A stretch of 42,171 nucleotides of DNA, taken from positions 1-42,171 of the forward strand of contig JBNGIO010006284.1 in assembly GCA_049999805.1 (NCBI GenBank). Direction: 5' to 3'. Below, in pieces: positions 19,646 through 30,480 of this stretch (the first letter of the stretch is position 1; the number at the start of each line of letters is the position of its first letter). The notes under the pieces are model-generated. The model had not been told where the DNA came from, ran no database searches, and saw only the letters and a program-made list of their open reading frames with translations. Made by a program: the position numbers and the translations under genes. Source of the stretch: Folioceros fuciformis. Its lineage: Eukaryota; Anthocerotophyta; Anthocerotopsida; Anthocerotales.

Positions 19646-22600
19646 ATGACGACGAGCTTCATTCATTCGACATCGCTAGCGGTAGGGGGCAGGTACTTGG
19701 TGCCCTGGACGCCCAAATTCCGTAGCCATGCACACACAGGCAAAGTGCTGTTTCTTCCCCGTCCCCTGCTCCACTTCAGGAATGCGCGCAATCGCCGTGT
19801 GATGCCGGCCTGCCCTGTTGCCAGCATCGAGCCTCTCCTGCTCTCCAATTTCGACTTGGCCACTCCCTCTCTGTATCTGCTCACGTCCCTGCTCTCCGTG
19901 GCCGTGGCCTCGGCCACCTACGGCTTGCTACAGGCCAGTCCCTCGAGGTCCGAGGCAGAAGGGGCGGGGAAGGAGGAGGAATTGGAGTCGGAGTCGGAGA
20001 AGGGCCAAGGCCGGAGCTGGGTTGTGCGATGGAGCGACGGCAAGTTCTACGACTTCGTGTACAGCCGGTGCCCAGCTGTGTCCGGGAAGCGAGTGCAGGT
20101 GGAGCAGGAGGGGCGGGAGGGGCAGGGTGTTGGGTACCGGAGAGTGTGTTTGCACGCGGGGGACGGGGGGACGGTGTCGCTGGACTGGCCAGCGCACCTG
20201 GCTTTGGAGAAGGCGGACGAGCTGGACTCCGTGTTGCTGGTGGTGGCCGGGAATGTTGAGGGCAGCGCTGAGGCCGGGGTGAGGAGCTTGGTGGACAGGG
20301 CGTTGCAGTGCGGATTCTTCCCGGCCGTGCTGAATCTCCGGGGCTGCGGAGGCTCGCCGGTCACGTCTCCAAGGCAAGCCCATTTCCGGGATGGGGACAT
20401 GGATGGATGTGGGTTTGGGCGCACGGCGCAGCACGGATTGCGGGACTGATGATCTATCTTGGGTTCTTGCTGGTTAGGCTCTTCTCAGCTGCAGACAGCG
20501 ATGACGTGCAGCTGGCTGCGGGGTTTCTGCAGCGGGCCAGGCCTGATGCCACCATTCTCGGCGTCGGGGTGGGGGTCGGCGGGAACGTGCTGGCCAGGTT
20601 TCTCGGGGAGTGTGCGGACCAGGGGTTGGTTAAGGCCGGGGTCTGTGTGGGGAACCCGTTTGAGGTTGGTGGTCAGTTGGAGAAGGAGGAGGTGGAGGAT
20701 GGGTGCTGGAAGCGGATTGTTGCGGTTCTGGAGGCGAATCAGGTGTGAGGAGAGGGTTGTTGCATTTTGTTGTTGGTTTTGTGAATTTGGGTTCAGGGGT
20801 CGGGGTCATGATGGTTTGGACGCCTGGTGTGGTGTGCAGATGCTGTTTGCAGGCACTCAGAATGGGTTCGACTTGGCTGGAGGGCTTGCAGCCACATCCA
20901 TGTGGGAATTCGATGCTGCGATATCCAGGGTCTCGCATGGGTTTGAGACTGTGGACGATTTTTATGCCTATGCCAGTAGTGGGCGGAGTATGTGGAAAGT
21001 GCGGACTCCCTTGCTGTGCATTCAGGTATGGATGTGTTGGTGCTCTGTGTTCGTGTTGAATTTGGAAGCAGGCGTGTGGAAGGGGATGGCAGTGTTTGTT
21101 GCTTCTTCGATTGAGATAGCATGTGTGCATGCAGGCAGACTATCCATCCGCTCCTTTGTTCGCTGTTCCAGGACAAGCGTTTGAGAAGAATCCCTACTTG
21201 AGTTTGGTGATGTCGCCGGGAAGAGGTCAAGTTAGCGACGATCTTTTGAGCTTGCAGGAGTTCGTGTTGCAGGTACGGTTGGAGGGATAGTAAGTTCAGG
21301 GGCCTCCTGGCTGCTTGTTTGTGATTGCTGATGAGGAGGCGGTGAGTGGTTGTGTGGCAGTGGCTGGCTGCAGTGGAGTTGGCTTTGTTTAAAGGACGTC
21401 ATCCCCTCGGCGATGTTGCGAACGGCGCTGTCAATGGTGTAGCTCAAGGGAGTAGGAACGAACGGCAGCTGCAAGTTGCAGCGGTACGGGAAGCTGGTGC
21501 CAATGCTCTCAGGGACTTGGGATCTCGCGAGGAACTCGGAGAACAGCCAAAACTAGCTGGAGATGCTGAGCACAGAGGAGGATGGAGCACGGTAGTGGCT
21601 GAATCTGGGGTTCAACAGATTTCTTCTTTGAGAACAGAGTCCGATGTTGATGACAAGCTAATAGACATGCCACACACGAGTTACAAAGTCCATAAATTGG
21701 GCGATGATGAAGCTCATGAAGTTGAAGGTAGTGTATATGCTCCGAGCCCTGTGGGTATTGATACATTGGCAGTCACAGCTCAGCCTGACACAGGACAGGG
21801 TCGTGCTGCTCTGATGGATGGTGGGCAAAGTGAGGCAAGAACAGTGGGAACACAAGTGGATGAAAACGCTGGTGGGGAGGGAGAGGCAGATGGTGAACGG
21901 GGTCAAGTAGAACAAGCAGCAGAGAGTATTATGAAGGTGCTGGATGTCACTATGCCAGGAACTCTATCTGAAGAGCAGAAGAAGAAGGTTTGGGTCCTTT
22001 CCTGTGGTCATGCTGCTTTACAATTTGATTCGTGATGTATGTGACAAAGGTAGGGCAGGCTCGGATCGAAGGACGGAGGTTGGAAGTGTCGTCTGACAAC
22101 GTGGGATTGTTGCACGTGCAGGTCATAGCTGCTGTGGGGAGAGGTGAAACCGTAGTGACTGCCTTGCAAGAAGCGGTTCCTGAGAATGTCAGGGAGAAAA
22201 TGTTCAATGCTGTTTCTGGAGCTGTCCAAGCTAGTGGTATCAGCTCTCAGCTGGTAGGGTTTGGGAAGAACTTTCCTCCCCCTTCTATCCCTGATGATGT
22301 GTTGAAGAGGATCAAGGAGAAGCTATCTGCTTATTCCCTGCTCCCTGGGAATTCTAGCCCAGCTCAGTCAAACAGCGCGGGTCGTTCTTCTCTACCGCAG
22401 CCGTCTGAGAGCTCTACCGATAGTCCTAGTCCAGAGGGAGGGTTAGAAAGGCGTGGAGACATTGGTGGAGGTGCGGAGGGCAACGGTGCTGGCACAGGAG
22501 ATGTACACTCTGACACAGGGAGTGAAACGAATGTGTCAGCACAACAAGGCTTGCAGATGAAGGAGAACGTTGGTCCAGGAGACAAACAGCAAGGCACCGC

Positions 22601-25600
22601 AGAAGCGAGTGATGCTCACAAGCAAGGTCGAGTGGATGACACGGGGAAAGAAACCAAAAGTGACACACATGATGAACCATTGCAGACAGATGGCCAGGCC
22701 GACGGAAGTTCACAGCAGAACAATACACCAGATTCAGACTCTGGTACGCAAGAGACCCGTCCACTAGGAACTACTCAGAGTAGTCACGGGGATGCCAGTC
22801 CTCCAGATCAAGCAGACAAACAGGACCGTAGCACTCATAGGGCAAAGGATGTTGCCAGCGATGCATCTCTGAACAAGGGCCAGGCAGATGCAGGGCTGAA
22901 TCAGGCAGGGGCTCATGATGATTCAGCAGACAACAACGGTCAGAGTGAAGACGTTCTAAAGCGGGGCAAGGTGGTCGGCTCTGATGGGGGTACTAAAGAT
23001 GCACCAGGGCAAGGGGCTACTCAAGACGCTCCCTCAGATTCCAGTGGTCAAAAGGGTGACGTTGCAGATGGATCGCGGGGGGCCACGAGCAAGTCAGGAG
23101 ATTGTCAAGCGGGGCCTACTGATCAGGATGTTGTAAAGCAGGAAAAGAAGGTTGACACTGATGGAGGATCACGTGACGTGGCAGGCCACGTCGACCAAGT
23201 GGTTGCAAATGCCAGCGAGGGAAAGACAGGAGCAACGGATGTGATAGATCCAGCAGAGCAGCCTCCAGATAGTTCACCGAGGGACGATCTGAATCAGAGT
23301 TCTGCGCCTCCTGCTGCAAAGACGTTCCAACCATCCCCAGCTCAAGTTCCTCCTGCTGTGGACTTCAACAGTGTCCTGCAAATGTTCACAGGGTTTGATG
23401 ACTCCACGCAAATGGCTGTAACAAATGTATTTGGAGTTGTTGAAAGCATGCTCGATAAACTTGAGGCAGAAGACAATGGAGACCAGAAGCAGCAACCAGA
23501 GGCGCCAGGGTCACCAAGATTAGGTGAAGGCAGACAACTGGACATTAACTCTGCAGATGAGAGCAATGTGGGGGATCAGGTCAGCACTCTCAGGCATTTC
23601 GACGCAAATGTGAAAGGTGATTTGCAGAGTAGTGATGGTAAGGATCCCTACAGCAGCACTCCACAAGCACATGAGACGGTCACAGCAGAAGGGAATGGAG
23701 CAGCTGTTTTGCTGGAGATAGGACCTGGTGAGGTGGAACAGGGACATGTGGCTGTCGCACGGGAGATTGTCATCGAGTCAGTGATGTCAGACCTGCTGAA
23801 AAGAATAGGACATGCTGGTATTGAAGCGTCTGGAGCTGACCTTCAAATAGAAGTTGGAGAAGTTGCAAGTGCTGTTGCTTCTGCCGTCCAATTAGCGGGG
23901 AGAAGTTCATCTCAGGCCGATAGTAGCCTTGTGTCTCAGATTAATGGTAGGCTGGGCACGGTACCTGGGCAGGCTGTAGTCACTGCTCTTGGCTCTGGGC
24001 TAGGCCGTACTAAATTATTAAGCAAGCTGGTCCCTGGTGGAGTTCTTGTGGAGGTAGTGTTGTCAGCATTAAGGACCCGTTTCCTTGTAGAGATTGAACA
24101 TGGACTGCAGACATCAACAGTGGGTGCTGTGGGTAGTAGTGGATCCTTGGCTCCAGAACGAGCCAGGGATATCCAAAATGTGGATGGCCATGCTACTGGA
24201 GACTTTGTGCAGAGCAGTGAATCGCATGATGGACTGGCCAACATGAAGACTAGTAGCATGGTGGGTGCCTTGGCAGCTGCTGTGGGAGCAATAGGTCAGG
24301 ATATGGGGCCTTCTCTAGATGAGTTGGCATCCTCCCCAGTAGCCGAGTCTGTTGAGGGGGAAGTGGGGAATTCGACACAGACACACAACATTGTTAGCTC
24401 AGTTGCGGAGAAGGCTTTATCTGTTGCAGCACCCGTTGTTCCCAAGACAGAGGATGGTGACGTGGATCAAGACAGGTGGGTAGTCATTTCCTCTTGTTTC
24501 TTCCACTACAAGTCTTGGTTACCTTTGGATTGCATCACCCCACTGTCACTCTCCGTTCTGTGGACAGGATAGTTGCAATGCTGGCAGACCTGGGTCAAAG
24601 AGGCGGAGTATTACGCCTTCTTGGAAAGGCTGCCCTTCTCTGGGGAGGATTGAGGGGCGCCATGAGTCTAACTGACAGAATGCTAGCATTTTTACGGATG
24701 TGGGAGCGACCTTTGCATCAGAGGTACGTGTGAACCCACAGAACTGTCTTTGTGAACATCGGTCAGTTCCCACAGGGAATTCTATTTGTGGACATCAGTT
24801 AATGCGTTTCTTTTCGTGTGTGTGCCATTGCAGGTTGGTAGGATTTTTGGGCATGGCTCTGCTTTTGTGGGCTCCGGTTCTGGTTCCACTTTTGCCGTCT
24901 CTGTTGGAGCAATGGTCGTCCCAAACTTCAGGCGGGGTTGCAAGCTTTGCCTCTGTGGTTGGTCTCTATGGGGCCATCATCATCCTTCTCACGATCTGGG
25001 GAAGGAGGATACGTGGCTATGATCAGCCACTCGCCCACTATGGATTGAGAATCACGTCACCTTCTAAGGTGTGTTGCTAATCGAGTTGCTTCATGTTTTT
25101 GAACCTGACTAGTTTCTTCACCGATTGATGTACATGCAGCAAAAGAAGATGGACTGATGGACTGAGTAGATTGGTGCTCGTATTCTTGGAACAGTTTGTT
25201 GCTGTTGCACAAGGACTTGGGCTGGGAGTGCTACTTGTCGCATCTCTCTACAGTCTTGAATCCTATCTGGGCTATGTGCAATTCTCGTGGTCAGCATTTG
25301 CAGTGACAGCACCGACCATCACAAACATTGGCCTGATCACCGCCAGCCTCCCACCAGCTTTGCTAACTTGTTGGAAACTAGTTATGCTGGTTGCACAGGC
25401 AGTTGGTGTGGGATGTGCTATAGCTCTTGTGGAGGAGCTGCTTTTCCGTGGATGGCTGCAAGAAGAGATTGCGGTGGATCTTGGGTACATCAATGCAGTG
25501 CTTCTCTGTGCGGCAGCCTTTGCTGTTGTTCACTGGTATGTCATGATACGGAGCTCCCCTAGTGACATTCTGCGACCTTTTGACCTGTTAGCCTGATTCT

Positions 25601-25899
25601 GTAAGTGATTGTGCTGCAGGTCTTTGCCGGCAGTTCCAGGGCTGTTCTTCCTCTCCGTAGCCTTAGCCGGGGTTAGAGCCCGGTGTAAGGGAGATCTGTC
25701 AGTTGCTATCGGATTACACTCTGGACTGGTGTCCGCGAACTATGTGCTCACTGTTGGAGGATTTATACAGTATATTGTTGGGGCCCCAGAATGGCTCACA
25801 GGTGCTCATGTGGCCAATCCTTTGGCAGGGGCTTTAGGTGTGGGCTTGGTAGCAGTTCTGGCACTCTTTCTGTACCCAAGGGATGGTCCCAAGCATTGA
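19646..25899 (+). CDS. EMB8-like alpha/beta-hydrolase fused to a CAAX-protease (CPBP) domain
   Basis: Ten exons: 19646-20373, 20478-20742, 20840-21025, 21135-21272, 21361-21987, 22122-24475, 24568-24723, 24834-25070, 25140-25535, 25620-25899, giving about 1,788 residues. The exon 8/9 junction is uncertain by a few bases. ATG 19646 starts a Ser/Thr- and Arg-rich plastid-like transit peptide (MTTSFIHSTS); ATG 19586 is the alternative. The N-terminal half matches EMB8-type hydrolases (LRGCGGSP, SHGFETVDDFY), but the nucleophile elbow reads GVGVGVGG (about 271-278) with no serine. Exon 6 has about 330 residues of low-complexity Asp/Ser/Gly/Gln-rich sequence, then a conserved-looking FTGFDDSTQMAV segment. 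The C-terminal hydrophobic part has the CPBP motifs EELLFR (about 1662), FAVVH (about 1691) and HSGLVSAN (about 1729), predicting an intramembrane protease. The architecture resembles Arabidopsis AT2G03140. Intron 1 is GC-AG. Confidence 0.9.
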
Positions 25900-25959
25900 G
25901 CAGTGTCAGCATCTTGTAGGAACGCGGAGGAACAGGGCATTCCCTGGTGTTGTAAAATA

Positions 25960-26063
25960 TGGAGGAGAGGTTGAGGCTAGACTGAAGTACGAGAATGCAA
26001 GGAAATNNNNNNNNNNTGGAGGAGAGGTTGAGGCTAGACTGAAGTACGAGAATGCAAGGAAAT
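25960..26063. repeat. 47-bp exact repeat flanking a 10-N gap (probable assembly artefact)
   Basis: Bases 25960-26006 and 26017-26063 are identical over 47 bp (starting TGGAGGAGAGGTTGAGGC, ending GCAAGGAAAT) and are separated only by ten N. Such a pattern arises when two contig ends overlap but are placed side by side. It lies in the 3' flank of the hydrolase-protease gene. Confidence 0.9.
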
Positions 26064-26224
26064 CATGTTAATTTCAAGTGGAGCTGTATATCATCACACT
26101 CAAGTTCCTTGCATGCAAACCAAAACCAAGCTCGTCATCCCATCCCAGCTGATCGGCATGCTCAAATTGATGTATATTGTACTGTTTTAAAATGATTCCT
26201 GGTGCACCTGGAAAAAGCTGCAAC

Positions 26225-26728
26225 TCAGTTGAGGATGGTAAGCGCACCTTCTTTGGAGACGGAGTAGCTGAGTTTCTTGTCGGGTCTTATCATTAAGCAG
26301 TTGATGGCTTTCCAAATCTCCAAGTTCTCCCTGTTGAACGTCTTCACCTTGGGAAAGAACTTGGGCTGCAGCATACGCTGGTACTTGCTGACCGTGACCT
26401 CGCTGAGAAACCTCAGAAACTTCTTGCCCACCGGCACGACTACAACTGTAACCCGCTTCACCCTAGGAGCTATCCGAAACACCCACAAGCGTCGATTGTC
26501 CAGGCACCAAAGCTTCTCGTCGTACTCCACCACTCGCATATTTGGAAACTGGCGGAGATGCAGCACCTCCTTCTCCACCAGCCGCACCGCCTCGTCGATT
26601 AGCAGCTTCTGGTGCGGCGGCCTGAACCGAATGTTGATCATGGGCTTGGTGAAGAGGAGGTCGTCCGGGTTGCACGTCAGATCCTGGTACGGCTTGTACA
26701 TGCTCCGCAGCGCACACACCATCGTCAT
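26225..26728 (-). CDS. Small DNRRL-motif protein, function unknown (ParB/sulfiredoxin-fold-like)
   Basis: Encodes 167 residues in one exon from ATG 26728; a second ATG, two codons on, is possible. The centre reads MRVVEYDEKLWCLDNRRLWVFR. This resembles a family of short eukaryotic proteins in which a strand-forming VxExxGxxxxLDNRRL motif is preceded by an IRF motif; here MINIRF lies at about residues 31-36. By memory this motif belongs to the ParB/sulfiredoxin-like fold; I am not certain. No signal peptide or membrane segment is seen. The C-terminal third is basic (KKFLRF, PKFFPKVK) and ends KEGALTILN. It is convergent with the hydrolase-protease gene, about 325 bp away. Codon use looks coding, and the opposite-strand frame covering the same region is its shadow. 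Confidence 0.6.
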   Translation of the reverse strand: MTMVCALRSMYKPYQDLTCNPDDLLFTKPMINIRFRPPHQKLLIDEAVRLVEKEVLHLRQFPNMRVVEYDEKLWCLDNRRLWVFRIAPRVKRVTVVVVPVGKKFLRFLSEVTVSKYQRMLQPKFFPKVKTFNRENLEIWKAINCLMIRPDKKLSYSVSKEGALTILN

Positions 26729-28689
26729 TGGCTCAGGCAGGCAGATCACCAAGTGTCCACCAACGCCTCAGCCCACAACGCCACACAAGCCAAGAATCAA
26801 CAACTTCTTAAGCCCCTCCTCGTGCCCGCCAACTCAACTCCCCATGAGCACCCTCTCTGCCGCTCCTGCACGTCGCCACCTCCGTAGTGCAGCCATAGCC
26901 ATACACATCGAACCCTTGCGCTCCCTCATTCCAAGCAATTTCTGCAACCTGCTCGATGCAGAAGGCGTGGCCAAGAGACGAGAAGAGAAGAGAAGAGAAG
27001 AAGAGAGGAAACACTACAGTGCCGCAGTCGAGCAGTCAACTGCCCAGCTTCATGAGGTGATGAAGAGGCGCCGCTTCCAACCCACAGGGTTTACGACAAC
27101 CGGACATGTCTGTGGTGTGGTCAAATGCCTGGTTACTTCCACCCCATTTTCTGCCGGAATCAATGCCTGCCAATCATGCTGAACCATCACATACGCTCGA
27201 GCAGATCAAGCCCCAGACGCCTCTCTGCGATTCAAGCAGTGGCCGAATGTGATGCACTGCGTCGGTGATGCGCTATCGCTCTCCAACTCACCCATCTCTT
27301 CTTGATATCAGGTAGCTCCAGAAATAGAAGGAAGAGAGCAGGATCCGGTCTGGCTCTCAGAGTTTGGCCTACGCCTCCCATCACGCACCTAAACCTCCAC
27401 ACGCTCCAGGACAATTGCTGGCAGGAACAGGGACTCCATGACACCACCCAGAAGCAAGACATGGATCCAATTGTGTGGACTTCTCCTGGACTCTCATTGA
27501 CAACGTCCTCCAGCACCTCCCGGCACCGAGCCAGCAGTGAGAAAGCGGTAGCGTTCTCTTCCCTCCTGATCAGCCTTCATCTCCGCCCACGACCCGGGAG
27601 GCTTCTCACGCTGCGGGCCTTCAAGCCGTCCCCACCCATGCACGAGTGCATCCCGCACCGAGTCCAGGACTCCTCGACCGTGCCCCTGGCCAGCATAGTA
27701 TCCGGTTTGTGAACACGCGTTGGATCCGACCATGCTCCCCTCCACTTAAGGCACTCAAGGTGGCGTCGCAGATCGGGCTAGTGTTCATGGGGAGCCAGGA
27801 AGGTGTTCATCCCGCCCCGGATTTGCGTCTCTCTGAAACCCCGCCACAGAGACCTGGCGCCAGTTTTCTGACCTCCGATGCAACACCTGCGAGGATCCCG
27901 GGACCAGATGGCGTGGTATGCGGCCGGCAGGAGAGGCTTCCCGGTGCTGGTGATCGCTGAGACTCCACCCCCTGCTTCTGTGTCTGCTCCAGCTCGGGCT
28001 GGAGCATGACCAGCTCCAGGTCGATCGGGTGCTGGTACGCTCTGATTGATGCCCTGGGCGGGCTGGGATGGTGTCGCCTGCCTGCGGGGAAGAGGTCGGG
28101 CGGCTTGGGCCTGGTCGTTTGCTAATGCTCTTCTTCATCGGGAGAGTGCATCAGGCGCGGAGTGTCAGGGGAACGCCGACTTAGTGCAGGCCAACGTGCG
28201 TCAGTGCCGGATCTGGCCTTTGGATCCAATCCTAGCCGGGTGGAAGCAGACCTTCGTCATGTCGGATCACTTCCTGGCTCATATGAAGCTCCAGTTTCCC
28301 GGAGACGAGCCCGACCTTCAATCCGTTACTGGCTTATGCAGATAGCTGTATCTGGACACACCGTCTTCCTGCAACCTCTGTGCCAAGGCCACACTCATTT
28401 TATAGTTTACCGTTTCCTACTCAAGCGATGGCGAGTCGTGCTGCATGATGCTTGCTATTCGCACACTCTCCCTTTGATCCCCTAGGCTTTGCGTGTGAAG
28501 CTTGAAGCATAGAACTAAAGTAAACAGTGGGATGAGCCACTCTCGGTTTCCCGCCATCACATATTTTGTGTAGGTGTTCAAACTTGCTACTTCTAAATCA
28601 GCAGCCAAGCTAGAGTGTTGCTTGATTCTTTCACAAAGCAGACATCAGCTTCAACATCAGATCACCAGCTCCTTACAGTTACGGCTATG
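26729..28689. other. Intergenic, no gene recognised; contains a GA-rich microsatellite
   Basis: A run of GAGAAGAGAAGAGAAGAAGA type lies at about 26978-27005. Several open frames of 80-140 codons occur on both strands between 27200 and 28490, in different frames and without recognisable domains. The region could hold a decayed gene, but I could not reconstruct a consistent one. Confidence 0.45.
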
Positions 28690-29700
28690 ACAACTCCAAT
28701 GAGGCAAAAGATACGATCTCATTCAAGAATGATTCCTCTTTGCAAGACACTGTTGTTGTTCTCATGCTGTGAAAAGACGGGAGGGTTTGAGCAGGGAGCG
28801 AGGACGAGGCTGATACATTGACGGATTTCTTGAGCTTCCCGTCTCACACGGAGAGGTATAGAAGGTTGGAGGAAGGAGATAAACCTGATGGAAGAATCAT
28901 GTTCTCTTTTGTTGTCTCGGGGCAAGACGACGAGAAGGCTTAAGCAGGACGGCGAGCAAGAGCCCGATAGATTGGTCGATTTCTTAAGCTTTCGGCCTCA
29001 CACGGAGAAGAGTAGCAGGATGGAGGCGAAAGATACAATCTCATGCAAGAAACAATTCCATAGCAAGGCACTTTTGTTGCTTTCGTGCTGTGGTAAGACG
29101 AGAATAATGTTCAACCAGCACGGCGAGGAAAAGGCATGAGCATTCGGTCCCACACGGAGAGGACTAGGATGATGGAGGCAAAAGCGCAACCTCGTGCGAG
29201 AATCGCCCACTTCGCAAGGCACTTTTCTTGTTCTCGTGGCATGGCAAGACTGAGGGGTAGGTTCGCGTCACACGGCGAGGATTCATTGACGGATTTCCTG
29301 AGCTCTCGGTCTCACACGGAGAGGAGTAAGAGGATGGAGGGAAAAGCTACAACCTCATGCAAGAAGCATTCCCTGATCTTGTGGTATGGAGAGACTAAAG
29401 GTGTGAGCAGCACGGTGAGGAGAAGGTTCCAGGGAGAAGAACGGTGAGGAGAAGGTTGGAGAAGCACGCTGAGGAGAACGTTGCAGCAGCACGGTGAGGA
29501 GAAGGTTGGAGAAGCACGATGAGGAGAAGGTTGCAGCAGCACGGTGAGGAGAAGGTTGAATCAGCACGGTGAGGAGAAGGTTGGAGCAGAACGATGAGGA
29601 GAGGGTTGGAGGAGCACTGGGAGGAAGTGGCTATACATTGACGGATTTCTTGAGATTTTTATTTCACACAAAACCGTAGAAAGGGTATAGGAGGATGGGA
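28690..29700. repeat. Imperfect tandem array of an approximately 155-bp unit
   Basis: Each unit contains, in order, AAAGATACAATCTCATGCAAGAA, GCAAGACACTTTTGTTG-like sequence, a TGCTGTGGTAAGACG-like stretch, AGCAGGACGGCGAGGA, TTGACGGATTTCTTGAG, and CTCACACGGAGAGGA. The CACACGG landmark recurs near 28845, 28999, 29151 and 29313 (spacing 152-162 bp). A decayed copy follows near 29661 after about 350 bp. The extra length of the last unit is due to a nested 25-bp minisatellite. No terminal repeats or coding capacity are evident. Confidence 0.75.
29409..29616. repeat. Nested 25-bp minisatellite inside the 155-bp array
   Basis: About eight copies of ACGGTGAGGAGAAGGTTGGAG plus four variable bases, mostly at exact 25-bp spacing; the first interval is about 30 bp. 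The unit matches the AGCACGGCGAGGAAAAGGC segment that occurs once in each ordinary 155-bp unit, so it appears to have grown by local expansion of that segment. Confidence 0.85.
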
Positions 29701-29909
29701 TGGCCTGATGACCTGGACGTGAAGGAAGGCGCAGATGAGAAGAGAGAGGGAACCCGAGGAATGGGATGTAAGGAGAGTTTCCAGGCGTGAATGGGCTTCC
29801 TACGAGCAGAGGAGGCACACATGAGGGCAGTGAGCGAGCGTTGTCTGGACAAATTAGGGCAACTCGGGCCCAGGAAGGGGAGGAGAAGAGAATGTGTGTC
29901 CAGCACAGG

Positions 29910-29942
29910 AAGCGAGACCGGCCGTACCGTGGGGTGAGGATG
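29910..29942 (+). other. Short AP2/ERF-like peptide coding match, possible relic
   Basis: Eleven codons read KRDRPYRGVRM, the typical start of an AP2/ERF DNA-binding domain of the DREB type. The following codons do not continue the domain and soon hit a stop. It is either a truncated relic or chance. Confidence 0.2.
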
Positions 29943-30361
29943 TTATACATGTACAGTGCAAACGGGGTGTAGTGTGGCCCCAGGGCCGAGCTCCAGCTCT
30001 GTGGTTCGGGTTACGACACTTGTTTTTTCAAGGTGCGCTGAAGGCCGTGTTGCCGCTGCTGACGCTGCTCGCTGTCACTCGCTGATGCTCGCCCCTGCTG
30101 ATGCTGCTGCTGCTGCGTCCGCCATGGCTCGTCTTGCAGCAGCAGCGGAAGCTGAGCAGCACCGTTTCCTGCTCGTCTGGTTGCTGCCGCCGGTCCTTCC
30201 TTGTGCGCTGCTTGCTGGTAATCTCTGCACTGTCCCGTTGCCTGGCATGGCCAGGGTTTCGGATGCGCAGCGCGGGCCGGGTAGACTGATGACAGGAAGC
30301 CTGCTCGCGTCTCTTCTTCGTGTCCTGCCGGAATCTGGACGCCGCGACCTGCCTCTTCCTT

Positions 30362-30449
30362 GTAAGTGCAAGGCGATGTATGTTGAGCTTTGGTTTGCTC
30401 TTCACAGCCTTGAGTAGGTCAAGTGATGACACTCTCCTTCGCGCTGCAG
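30362..30449 (+). other. Possible 5' UTR intron of the mitochondrial carrier gene
   Basis: A strong donor (TGTAAGTGC, intron starting at 30362) and a pyrimidine-rich acceptor (CTTCGCGCTGCAG, ending at 30449) would remove 88 bp just upstream of the ATG at 30481. The sequence from 29943 to 30480 otherwise shows only GC-rich frames without domains and probably holds the promoter and leader. Confidence 0.4.
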
Positions 30450-30480
30450 GCCAGTAGTGTTGTGAGGCGAATCATTGGAG

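Noticed and set aside
26277-27182. Plus-strand open frame of 301 codons
   Set aside because: Its first half is antisense to the DNRRL-motif gene and its translation is basic and repetitive without domains.
28690-29700. CRISPR-like repeat array
   Set aside because: Repeats are contiguous or of irregular divergence without unique equal-length spacers, and this is a plant nuclear genome.
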